A DNA stretch of 6,475 bases from Erysipelotrichaceae bacterium UBA1783 (GCA_002315205.1 DCGH01000077.1:1-6475), one strand, 5' to 3'. Positions 1-6,454 are shown, counted from the stretch's first letter. Made by a program: numbers and translations. Notes: generated by a model from the letters alone, not told the origin.

Positions 1-2
1 GC

Positions 3-281
3 TTACAGTATGTCGTAGATAACAATTATCATTCTATTGGTTTCCCACTACTTGCAACAGGAAATAAAGGATATCCAGTAGATATGGCTTGGAGAATGTG
101 TTTGAAGACCTGCCTGGAATTCATTAGAGAACATCAGGGTTATCCTTTAGATGTTTCTATTTGTGTTTTAAAAGAAGAAATGTATGCATTAGGCATTTAT
201 TTCTTAAATGATGTTAATGGCGTGAAAACGACAAAAGAAGAACTAGATTATTTAAAGTCATTATTAACGGCTGAGGAATAG
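3..281 (+). CDS. Macro-domain (ADP-ribose-binding) protein, C-terminal part, 5' end outside the window
   Basis: The frame is open from base 3 to the TAG at 279-281, giving the last 92 residues; the true start lies upstream of the window. Visible residues 11-25 (SIGFPLLATGNKGYP) match the conserved macro-domain stretch of a strand followed by the glycine-rich loop that holds the ADP-ribose diphosphate (family form S-I-A-F-P-x-x-x-T-G-x-x-G-Y-P). It is followed by the expected long helix (about 28-45) and a further strand, DVSICVLKEEMY. Members bind ADP-ribose or remove ADP-ribose or O-acetyl groups in the cytoplasm; which activity applies here cannot be told, because the N-terminal catalytic loop is missing. 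An internal ATG at 84 is in frame but would cut away the binding loop, so it is not the start. The next gene begins 22 bp downstream with no terminator between, so the two are probably co-transcribed. Confidence 0.8.
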   Translation, partial: LQYVVDNNYHSIGFPLLATGNKGYPVDMAWRMCLKTCLEFIREHQGYPLDVSICVLKEEMYALGIYFLNDVNGVKTTKEELDYLKSLLTAEE

Positions 282-293
282 ATATTTACTGAT

Positions 294-297
294 GGAG
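294..297 (+). promoter_or_regulatory. Ribosome binding site deciding the phosphatase start
   Basis: GGAG lies 6 bases before the ATG at 304. The upstream in-frame ATG at 292 overlaps this motif and has its nearest purine-rich match (GAGGA, 273-277) 14 bases away. This favours 304 as the real start. Confidence 0.65.
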
Positions 298-303
298 AAA
301 ATT

Positions 304-1449
304 ATGAAAAACAGAATTATTATCGCATTATTACTGATATTCGGCTTCATTCTTTGTGGATGTAGCAACAGCAAACTAGGTGATTCAAAACAGGTTATCG
401 CTGAAAGCACAATCACTGAGGACTCAAAATTTGGCGCAGCTGTTGTTGCCCTTTCACAAGAGGAATTTGAAGCACTTGGTTTCACATTAGGTGATAGCTG
501 CAATGTTGAATTTGGAAACGGTGTTGTTTTAGAGGATGTTCCTTACTTCAATGGTTATTATGTTAAAAATGGAGAAGGTGTTATTGTTGCCTACCCTGGT
601 AGCAGCAATTTATCAATCACCTATAACAATTTAGGTGAAGGTATGCTTCAGATTTGGGACAAAGAAGATTTAACAGATGGAGATAAGGTAACAATCACCT
701 TAAATCAGGCTGGAAAATATTTGCCAATTCAATCTGCTCTAGGTCAGATTTATTCCTTCATTCGTAAAGACTATAAAACAGATGAGGAATTCTGTAATTT
801 TAGAGCTCTAAGTGGTGGTAATTTAAAAACCGACTTTTTATATCGTGGTGCTTCTCCTGTTGATAACAGTAGAGGAAGAGCTGCATATACAGACGGCTTA
901 CTTAAGAGCAAATCAATTCAGACAGTTATTGACTTAGCTGATTCTGAAACAAATATTACATCTTATACTCAAAAAGAAGACTTCAAATCAGAATACACGC
1001 TATCTTTATATCAGAATAACAAAATGATTCTATTAGATATGGGCTCTGCATATACATCTGCTCAATATCAGGCTAAAGTAGTTGAAGGATTGAAAAAGAT
1101 TATTGAATGCGGTGGTCCAGCTTATATTCATTGTATGGAAGGAAAAGACAGAACTGGATTTGTCTGCATGCTAATTGAAGCTTTAGCTTCTGCCAGCTAT
1201 GATGAAATGCTGACAGATTATATGATCACTTACCAGAACTATTACAAGGTTACAAAGGATGGAACAAATGAAAAGTATGAAGCAATTGCTGATTTATACT
1301 TTAATGCCTTTGTAAGCTACCTGCATGGAACAGAGGATTTGGATGTTTTAAAGGCAGCTGATTACACCCAGGATGCAAAGGACTATCTTATTGCTGGTGG
1401 AATGACTGAAGCAGAAATCAATCAGCTATTAGCTATCATCACTGAATAA
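304..1449 (+). CDS. Lipid-anchored tyrosine/dual-specificity phosphatase (PtpB/LipA-like) with N-terminal accessory domain
   Basis: A 381-residue protein when started at ATG 304, preferred over ATG 292 because of the GGAG at 294-297 and because it gives a compact signal peptide (MKNR, then a hydrophobic run). The lipobox is L-C-G-C, with lipidation expected at Cys20, so the mature enzyme should sit outside the membrane. Residues 162-336 form a phosphatase domain of the Y_phosphatase3 type: NFR (165-167), LYRGAS (179-184), a conserved TVIDLADS strand (207-214), and the P-loop HCMEGKDRTG (276-285) with nucleophile Cys277 and Arg283 of CX5R. The Lys and Asp inside this loop are typical of secreted bacterial phosphatases such as Listeria LipA and mycobacterial PtpB, which act on phosphotyrosine and phosphoinositides. 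Residues about 42-114 resemble the C-terminal domain of SAM hydroxide adenosyltransferases (KFG, then LGFTLGD); this is a weaker call. The substrate is unknown. Confidence 0.85.
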   Translation: MKNRIIIALLLIFGFILCGCSNSKLGDSKQVIAESTITEDSKFGAAVVALSQEEFEALGFTLGDSCNVEFGNGVVLEDVPYFNGYYVKNGEGVIVAYPGSSNLSITYNNLGEGMLQIWDKEDLTDGDKVTITLNQAGKYLPIQSALGQIYSFIRKDYKTDEEFCNFRALSGGNLKTDFLYRGASPVDNSRGRAAYTDGLLKSKSIQTVIDLADSETNITSYTQKEDFKSEYTLSLYQNNKMILLDMGSAYTSAQYQAKVVEGLKKIIECGGPAYIHCMEGKDRTGFVCMLIEALASASYDEMLTDYMITYQNYYKVTKDGTNEKYEAIADLYFNAFVSYLHGTEDLDVLKAADYTQDAKDYLIAGGMTEAEINQLLAIITE

Positions 1450-1460
1450 CGAATCAACAA

Positions 1461-1495
1461 AAAGGATACTGATAAAATTTCAGCATCCTTTTTTT
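1461..1495. terminator. Probable bidirectional intrinsic terminator
   Basis: Arms 1461-1472 (AAAGGATACTGA) and 1480-1491 (TCAGCATCCTTT) form a 12-position stem with one mismatch around a 7-base loop. A run of seven T follows on the plus strand (1489-1495). Read on the minus strand, the single mismatch becomes a G-U pair and the stem is followed by a T-rich tail. It lies between two converging genes (stops at 1449 and 1527) and can end both transcripts. Confidence 0.8.
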
Positions 1496-1526
1496 AATTC
1501 AATTTTCTCAATAGAAACAATTGTTT

Positions 1527-2735
1527 TTAGTAGACTAATCCATACATCTGATGAAGCTTCTCTAAAGTATCCTCTTTGATATTTCCCTGATACAGACACT
1601 TACCCTGATACATTCTTAATGCTCTTTCCAAAAGCTTTTCATCATCACACTCTATAATTAATGGCACAGCTATTGCGTATTGTTCATTCTCAAACACCTT
1701 TAGCTGTTCCTCATTAGAAATTCTTAAAGCAAATACCTCTTCTCTATTTTGCTGAATGTTTTCATAAAGATTCTCATCACACAAATAAACCTTAGAGGCA
1801 GAAATATCCTGATTTAAGATAAACAACTGCTTCTCAGTTGAAACATATAGCTTATTATCCTGCCTTTTTGCTGGTTTGCTTAGGATAAGCTGCTTGCTTT
1901 TTTCACTGATGGCTTGAATATGTGTTTCATTCGACCCACAACAGCCACCAAAGCCAACTACAAATAAATCAGCAAGCTTTTGCATATTCATTGTATATTC
2001 CTTTGGTAAGCAATGATAAACAGTCTTACCATTTTCAATGATTGGCATGCCTGCATTTGGTTTAGCAATCAATGGAATCTGTGTAATTCCAGATAGCTTT
2101 TCTATCTGGCGAACCATCTGTCCAGGTCCTACAGAACAGTTCAAACCAAAAGCATCTACGCCCATGGATTGCAGCGTTTCTAATACTGCTTCAATATCAC
2201 TACCCGAAATAGTTTTACCATTTTCAGTTGCTGTAAAGGAAACAATGACCGGTTTTTTACTAACAGCCTTTACAGCTAACAACGCTGCTCTTGCTTCTGC
2301 AACATTCATCATCGTTTCAATGACAAACAAGTCTACATTCGCATCCTCTAAGGCTGAAACCTGCTGAAGGTATATCTCATACATTTCCTCAAAGCTCATA
2401 TCTCCTAAAGGAGCTAAAAACTTTCCTAAAGGAGCTATATCACCAGCAATAAGTGCATCATTACCAACCCCTTCTCGACAAATTTCAACTAGCTTTTTAT
2501 TGTATTGCTCTACCTGGTTAAAAATACCATTTTCTTCTAGCTTAATGCGATTTGCGCCAAAGGTTGGAGCATAGATAACATTACTACCTGCATCAATATA
2601 ATTTCTCTGAATCTGCTGAATTACTTCTGGATGTTCAATAACCCACTTTTCAGCGCAGACATCACCTAAATATCCTCTTTTCTGTAATTCAGTACCAGTG
2701 GCACCATCTAACACTAATGGGAATTGTAGTTCCAT
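1527..2735 (-). CDS. MetH-type homocysteine S-methyltransferase with degenerate C-terminal pterin-domain remnant
   Basis: 402 residues. Residues 1-290 are a homocysteine-binding barrel of the MetH/BHMT family: DGATGTELQKRG (10-21), APTFGANRIKL (56-66), GLNCSVGP (197-204) and GGCCGS (263-268). Cys200, Cys265 and Cys266 are the expected zinc ligands that activate the homocysteine thiol. The family moves a methyl group onto homocysteine to make methionine, in MetH taking it from methylcobalamin. The last ~108 residues do not form an intact domain. They align by eye to the start and to a later strand-helix unit of the MetH methyl-folate (pterin) domain (PLIIECDDEKLLERALRMYQGK, 358-379, compared with PLQID-type sequences), with most of the barrel lost. 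There is no corrinoid domain in this chain, so a separate carrier is needed; one is encoded by the divergent gene. The start is supported by GGAGG at 2743-2747, 7 bases upstream. The gene overlaps the preceding activator gene by 22 bp, so translation is probably coupled. Confidence 0.88.
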   Translation of the reverse strand: MELQFPLVLDGATGTELQKRGYLGDVCAEKWVIEHPEVIQQIQRNYIDAGSNVIYAPTFGANRIKLEENGIFNQVEQYNKKLVEICREGVGNDALIAGDIAPLGKFLAPLGDMSFEEMYEIYLQQVSALEDANVDLFVIETMMNVAEARAALLAVKAVSKKPVIVSFTATENGKTISGSDIEAVLETLQSMGVDAFGLNCSVGPGQMVRQIEKLSGITQIPLIAKPNAGMPIIENGKTVYHCLPKEYTMNMQKLADLFVVGFGGCCGSNETHIQAISEKSKQLILSKPAKRQDNKLYVSTEKQLFILNQDISASKVYLCDENLYENIQQNREEVFALRISNEEQLKVFENEQYAIAVPLIIECDDEKLLERALRMYQGKCLYQGNIKEDTLEKLHQMYGLVY

Positions 2736-4174
2736 ACCTTATCCTCCACAAAATACATATGCTCTAAATAGGCTTCCTTAAATAAAGCACTATTTGATAA
2801 TTCAATATATTGAATATGATTACTTAATTCAACTGCATCAGAATACAGACGCTGTTCTTCCAATAGCTTTATTGCACCCTCAAGGCTGCTGTTTTTTAAT
2901 AATATTTCCTTACCCTTAAAGCTTTTAGGAATTAAACCTATCGCAATAATGGAATCCATTGATAAATTATGACCAAAATTACCAGAAATATAAACCTTCG
3001 AAATATCCTCTGCATTCATTTTTGCTTCAGTTAGTATTGTTGCAATGGCAGCGCTAGTTGCACTAATGGCCATCTGTAAATTCCTGATATCCTTATTATC
3101 TATATATAAGCTTTCATTAATTCTAAAGATTGGGCTTCCATTTTCATCCTCATCCATATATTTCCTGTAACCGTCTTCTACTTCATCCTTTTCTAATAAA
3201 CGCCCTGTTTCTTCTAAAATACCACAATGAAATAGCAGCGCTAATAAATCTAAATAACCACTACCACTAATACCTACTGCCTTTTCATTATCATAAACTA
3301 GTTCATCAGCAAAGCTGAAATGAGTGATACATTTTGTAATATCATTACTGCCACAAGACAATTGTGCCCCTTCAAATGCAGGGCCAGCTGCAACAGAGCA
3401 GCATATCAGCTTTTCATTCTTTTTTAAAACGATTTCACCATTAGTTCCGATATCAATAAACAAAGTATTACCTTTTTGTTTATACATTTGACAATCCAAT
3501 AATCCTGCAATAATATCCCCACCGACATAGCTTGCTACACATGGTAAAAAGATGACATTACACTCCTTAAAATATGGTAAATCGTAATTCCTTTTTTCTT
3601 TAAATAATGTAGGTGCAGTAAATGGATATACAGCAATATCAATAGGTGATATTCCCGCAAATATATGCTGCATGATAGTATTTCCAGCAACAACCATTTC
3701 TTTAGCAATTCCATAGCCAGAAATCGTCTCATAAATCCTTTTACAAAGAATTGATTGCTGTAGAGATAAGCTACTAGAATCCTTCTGAATCTGCTGTACT
3801 CTTGAAATTACGTCACTGCCAAAGCTTGATAAAGGATTATTTATCGTTCTATTTATTGGGGCTTGTCCATCCTGATAAATAGCTAAAGCGATTGTTGTCG
3901 TTCCTAAATCTATAGCTACTGAAATTGCACTATCAGAAGGCGTTTCAATACTTTCCTTTTCTGGCAAATAAATAGTCATTCCATCTCTGCAATCTGTTTT
4001 GCAGGAAGAAACTATCACGCCATCAACATTGACCTTACATTTGCCACAGGTACCATTACCACCGCAAACGGCAGAAATCTCAATCTGTTGCTGCTGTAAA
4101 AGCTGCAAAACAGTTTTGCAGCTGGTTTCAATATTCTGTTGCTGATTTCCTTGTATAATATGAACTTTTACCAT
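2714..4174 (-). CDS. RACo/RamA-type corrinoid activator: 2Fe-2S ferredoxin domain plus ASKHA ATPase
   Basis: 486 residues, shorter than the ~600+ of well-known RACo proteins. Residues 1-72 are a plant-type ferredoxin domain with cluster cysteines Cys37, Cys43 and Cys46 in CGGNGTCGKC and Cys58 as the likely fourth ligand; Cys62 is an extra nearby cysteine. Residues ~84-475 are the actin-like ATPase part: phosphate loop AIDLGTTTIALAIY (87-100), NPLSSFGSDVISRV (113-126), VAGNTIMQHIFAG (162-174), second phosphate loop FIDIGTNGEIVL (239-250), AAGPAFEGA (262-270), GISGSG (301-306) and ISGNFGH (396-402). Such proteins use ATP hydrolysis to drive one-electron reduction of an inactivated Co(II) corrinoid back to Co(I), in the cytoplasm. 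The likely client is the corrinoid domain of the divergent gene. The ATG has no clear Shine-Dalgarno sequence; a promoter -10 lies directly in front of it. The assignment is strong; client identity is inferred from context. Confidence 0.9.
   Translation of the reverse strand: MVKVHIIQGNQQQNIETSCKTVLQLLQQQQIEISAVCGGNGTCGKCKVNVDGVIVSSCKTDCRDGMTIYLPEKESIETPSDSAISVAIDLGTTTIALAIYQDGQAPINRTINNPLSSFGSDVISRVQQIQKDSSSLSLQQSILCKRIYETISGYGIAKEMVVAGNTIMQHIFAGISPIDIAVYPFTAPTLFKEKRNYDLPYFKECNVIFLPCVASYVGGDIIAGLLDCQMYKQKGNTLFIDIGTNGEIVLKKNEKLICCSVAAGPAFEGAQLSCGSNDITKCITHFSFADELVYDNEKAVGISGSGYLDLLALLFHCGILEETGRLLEKDEVEDGYRKYMDEDENGSPIFRINESLYIDNKDIRNLQMAISATSAAIATILTEAKMNAEDISKVYISGNFGHNLSMDSIIAIGLIPKSFKGKEILLKNSSLEGAIKLLEEQRLYSDAVELSNHIQYIELSNSALFKEAYLEHMYFVEDKVWNYNSH
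2743..2747 (-). promoter_or_regulatory. Ribosome binding site of the homocysteine methyltransferase
   Basis: GGAGG on the minus strand, 7 bases before the ATG at 2735, inside the coding end of the upstream activator gene. It fixes the start and suggests independent but coupled initiation. Confidence 0.75.
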
Positions 4175-4180
4175 AAAAGT

Positions 4181-4209
4181 ATTTTACCATTAATACGAAT
4201 AATTTATAA
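4181..4209 (-). promoter_or_regulatory. Candidate promoter for the activator/homocysteine methyltransferase pair
   Basis: On the minus strand TTATAA (4204-4209) stands 17 bases before TAAAAT (4181-4186). The latter is preceded by TGG (4187-4189), giving an extended -10. Transcription would start at or within a base or two of the ATG at 4174, so the transcript could have almost no leader, which fits the missing ribosome binding site. This rests on consensus matches in AT-rich sequence only. Confidence 0.45.
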
Positions 4210-4210
4210 T
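4183..4210 (+). promoter_or_regulatory. Candidate promoter for the URO-D/corrinoid gene and luxS
   Basis: A perfect TATAAT (4205-4210) lies 16 bases after TTTACC (4183-4188), a four-of-six match to the -35 consensus. The start point would be near 4217, about 20 bases before the coding start. The -35 covers the -10 of the minus-strand promoter, and its -10 covers the other's -35, so the two cannot be occupied together. Confidence 0.55.
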
Positions 4211-4237
4211 GAATAAAAAGAAAAATGAGTGATGTTT

Positions 4238-5956
4238 ATGCAAGCAAAGGAAATATTCAAACAGTTATGTAAAAAAGAAGGAAAACCAGAAAGAATACTA
4301 AAGCAGTATGAGGCTTTTTCTTTTGTTTGGGGAGATCCTGTCTCAGCCTATTTAATGGAAGGATTTGCTCCTGGAGCAGTCTATAAGGATAAATGGGGAG
4401 TAACCATTCAATATCCATTGGGTGCCCCTGGACCAATGCCTTATATTACAGAGGAAACAAAGGTTCTAAAGGATATTACTCATTGGAAAGACATAGTGAA
4501 AGCACCAGATATTTCTATTCCCGCCAAAAATGACTGGTCAATTGCGTTAAATATGAAGGAAGCAATTCACTATAGTGACAAGCTATCTATGTGCTTAATG
4601 GGCACCGGTATTTTTGAGCAATGTCACTATCTGATGGGCTTTGAGGATACCCTAACTAACCTTTATGAGCATCCTAAAGAAATGCATGAGCTGATTGATT
4701 ATATCCTTGAATATCGTCTTCAGTACGCAAAGCAGCTGATTGAACATATTCATCCAGATGCGATTTTATCTCATGATGACTGGGGATCTAAGGATTCTTT
4801 ATTTATGAATGAGCAGCAATGGCGTGAATTCTTTAAAGAGCCTTATCGTAAATTCTATGGCTATATTAAATCACAGGGTGTTTATATTCTTCATCATGCC
4901 GATTCCTATTGTGCTCCTATTATTAAGGATATGGCTGAAATCGGTATTGATTGCTGGCAAGGTGTTTTACCAGAAAACAACATTCCAAAGCTGCTTGAGC
5001 AGCTTGATGGTGATATGGTATTAATGGGTGGTGTTGGTGCTGTTATTGACCGTAAGGATGCAACAGAGGAAGAAATTCGAATTCATGTCTCTAATGTACT
5101 TCAGCAATGCTGTCCACTGGGACACTTCATCCCTTGTATCACCTATGGTTTACCTGGAACTGTATATAAGCATGTAGATCCAATCATAGATGATGAAATT
5201 GATCAATATAATAATATTGCTCATTTCCCTAAATATTATCAGCAATCTAACATCAGAAGAGTTATCAAAGAAGCAGCCTCTGTTACAGAATCTTCTATAC
5301 AGATAAAAGAAGAAACGACTACTCTTGCTCAGCTTTCTAAGGCATTAAGAAACGGTCAGAAAAAGAAGGTTTTAGACTATACTAAAAAAGCATTAAATGA
5401 AAAGTGCGAACCCCTAGATATTTTGAACGAAGGATTAATCCAAGGTATGAATATCTTAGGCAAGGATTTTTCAGAAAACAAAGCCTTTATTCCTGAAATG
5501 CTGATGGCAGCAAAATGTATGAGCGCTGCTATGGAGATTTTAAAGCCTTACCTTTCTAGTGAAAGCCAGGCTAAAGGCAAGGTTTGTATAGGAACCGTCA
5601 AGGGTGATATGCATGACATTGGAAAAAATCTTGTTAAAATCATGATGGAATCAAGTGGTATAGAGGTGATTGATTTAGGAACCGATGTGGACTGTGAAAC
5701 CTTTATTAATACTACTATTCAGCAGCATTGTGATATTATCTGCTGCAGTGCATTACTGACTACAACTATGGAAAATATGCGCCAGGTTGTAAATCTATGT
5801 AAGGAAAAAGGCATTCGTGATCAGGTAAAAATTATGATTGGTGGCGCCCCAATATCACAAAGCTTCTGTGATGAAATTGGTGCAGATATTTATACAGATG
5901 ATGCTGCTTTAGCAGCACAAGCCGCTTTACAGCTGTTAAAAGAAAAATATGGATAG
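4238..5956 (+). CDS. Fused URO-D-type methyltransferase and corrinoid-binding protein (CmuA-like architecture)
   Basis: 572 residues from ATG 4238. GTG 4229 and ATG 4232 are alternative in-frame starts; 4238 is preferred weakly because GAGTGA sits 5 bases ahead of it. Residues 1-340 are a uroporphyrinogen-decarboxylase-fold domain of the MtaA/CmuA methyltransferase group (QYEAF, SHDDWGSKDSLF 178-189, HHAD 219-222, MGGVGA 263-268). Residues ~363-439 form the four-helix cap of corrinoid proteins (LNEGLIQGMNILGKDF). Residues ~448-572 form the cobalamin-binding Rossmann domain, with D457-M-H459-D-I-G462 (DxHxxG, the lower cobalt ligand His459), S504-A-L506 and the Gly-Gly at 535-536. Relatives pass a methyl group between a small substrate and the bound cobalt, as CmuA does with chloromethane. 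The usual HxC zinc motif is not present; HHAD, with Cys225 and Cys300 as possible ligands, replaces it. The divergent activator and homocysteine methyltransferase suggest that the methyl group ends on homocysteine. The substrate is unknown. Confidence 0.87.
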   Translation: MQAKEIFKQLCKKEGKPERILKQYEAFSFVWGDPVSAYLMEGFAPGAVYKDKWGVTIQYPLGAPGPMPYITEETKVLKDITHWKDIVKAPDISIPAKNDWSIALNMKEAIHYSDKLSMCLMGTGIFEQCHYLMGFEDTLTNLYEHPKEMHELIDYILEYRLQYAKQLIEHIHPDAILSHDDWGSKDSLFMNEQQWREFFKEPYRKFYGYIKSQGVYILHHADSYCAPIIKDMAEIGIDCWQGVLPENNIPKLLEQLDGDMVLMGGVGAVIDRKDATEEEIRIHVSNVLQQCCPLGHFIPCITYGLPGTVYKHVDPIIDDEIDQYNNIAHFPKYYQQSNIRRVIKEAASVTESSIQIKEETTTLAQLSKALRNGQKKKVLDYTKKALNEKCEPLDILNEGLIQGMNILGKDFSENKAFIPEMLMAAKCMSAAMEILKPYLSSESQAKGKVCIGTVKGDMHDIGKNLVKIMMESSGIEVIDLGTDVDCETFINTTIQQHCDIICCSALLTTTMENMRQVVNLCKEKGIRDQVKIMIGGAPISQSFCDEIGADIYTDDAALAAQAALQLLKEKYG

Positions 5957-5959
5957 GAG
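5955..5959 (+). promoter_or_regulatory. Ribosome binding site of luxS
   Basis: AGGAG overlaps the stop codon of the preceding gene and lies 7 bases before the ATG at 5967. It decides against the earlier in-frame ATG at 5949, which would place this motif inside the coding sequence. Confidence 0.8.
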
Positions 5960-5966
5960 AAAAACG

Positions 5967-6434
5967 ATGGAAAAAATCGCAAGCTTTACAGTAAATCATT
6001 TAAACCTTTATCCGGGGTTATATGTTTCTAGAAGGGATTCAAAAAACGATGTTGTTGTCACAACCTTTGATATGCGCATCACTAGACCCAACTATGAACC
6101 AGTGATTGATCAGCCAGCATTACATACCATTGAGCATTTAGGAGCAACCTATTTAAGGAATTGCAATCGTAAAAATGATATTGTTTATTTTGGCCCTATG
6201 GGATGTCGTACAGGCTGCTACATTGTTATGTTTGGTGATTTAAAGAGTGAGGATATCTTGGGTTTAGTCAACGATATGTGCGATTTTATCATTCACTTTG
6301 AAGGTGAAATCCCAGGAGCTAAGCCTGAAGAATGTGGTAACTATTCAGAGCAGAATCTGAACATGGCAAAGTATTATATCTCTAAATATAAAAAGGAATT
6401 AAACGAAAATCACTTCTTTGAATATCAGCAATAA
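5967..6434 (+). CDS. luxS: S-ribosylhomocysteine lyase LuxS
   Basis: 155 residues from ATG 5967, the usual LuxS length; the in-frame ATG at 5949 would add six residues absent from relatives, which typically begin MEKIASFT. LuxS is a metal-dependent cytoplasmic enzyme that splits S-ribosylhomocysteine into homocysteine and DPD, the precursor of autoinducer-2. All key residues are present: metal ligands His53 and His57 in HTIEHLGATYLRN, Cys123 in ECGNY, and catalytic Glu56 and Cys80 in GPMGCRTG. It follows the URO-D/corrinoid gene by 10 bp and shares its promoter, so it would deliver homocysteine when the methyl-transfer proteins are made. The Pfs/MTAN nucleosidase that makes its substrate is not in the window. 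There is no sign of truncation. Confidence 0.97.
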   Translation: MEKIASFTVNHLNLYPGLYVSRRDSKNDVVVTTFDMRITRPNYEPVIDQPALHTIEHLGATYLRNCNRKNDIVYFGPMGCRTGCYIVMFGDLKSEDILGLVNDMCDFIIHFEGEIPGAKPEECGNYSEQNLNMAKYYISKYKKELNENHFFEYQQ

Positions 6435-6440
6435 GACAAC

Positions 6441-6451
6441 AAAAAAGCATC
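6441..6451 (+). terminator. Possible left arm of the luxS terminator, cut off
   Basis: AAAAAAGCATC, 6 bases after the luxS stop, has the look of the 5' arm of an A-rich/T-rich intrinsic terminator like the one at 1461-1495. No matching right arm is visible before the window ends, either because the window stops or because an insertion separates the arms. Confidence 0.25.
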
Positions 6452-6454
6452 AAT

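Noticed and set aside
264..503. Open frame of 79 codons on the minus strand
   Set aside because: Antisense to the signal peptide region of the phosphatase; the hydrophobic residues simply mirror AT-rich signal-peptide codons.
2038..2367. Open frame of 109 codons on the plus strand
   Set aside because: It lies wholly inside and antisense to the homocysteine methyltransferase gene, whose protein has clear family motifs; the antisense translation shows no recognisable domain.
3535..3732. Open frame of 65 codons on the minus strand
   Set aside because: Out-of-frame shadow inside the corrinoid activator gene, without a domain.
4179..4196. Inverted repeat GTATT-N8-AATAC as a possible operator over the minus-strand -10
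   Set aside because: Five-base arms in such AT-rich sequence arise easily by chance, and no known regulator motif is recognised.
4225..4227. ATG at 4225 as start of the URO-D/corrinoid gene
   Set aside because: It is out of frame with the conserved protein; in-frame choices are 4229, 4232 and 4238.
4175..4237. SAM, cobalamin or T-box leader expected for methionine or corrinoid genes
   Set aside because: The spacer is about 60 bases and holds only promoter-like elements; none of these structured leaders fits.
4809..5024. Open frame of 71 codons on the plus strand with a hydrophobic stretch
   Set aside because: Out-of-frame shadow in the URO-D domain; the hydrophobicity comes from reading a conserved barrel region in the wrong frame.
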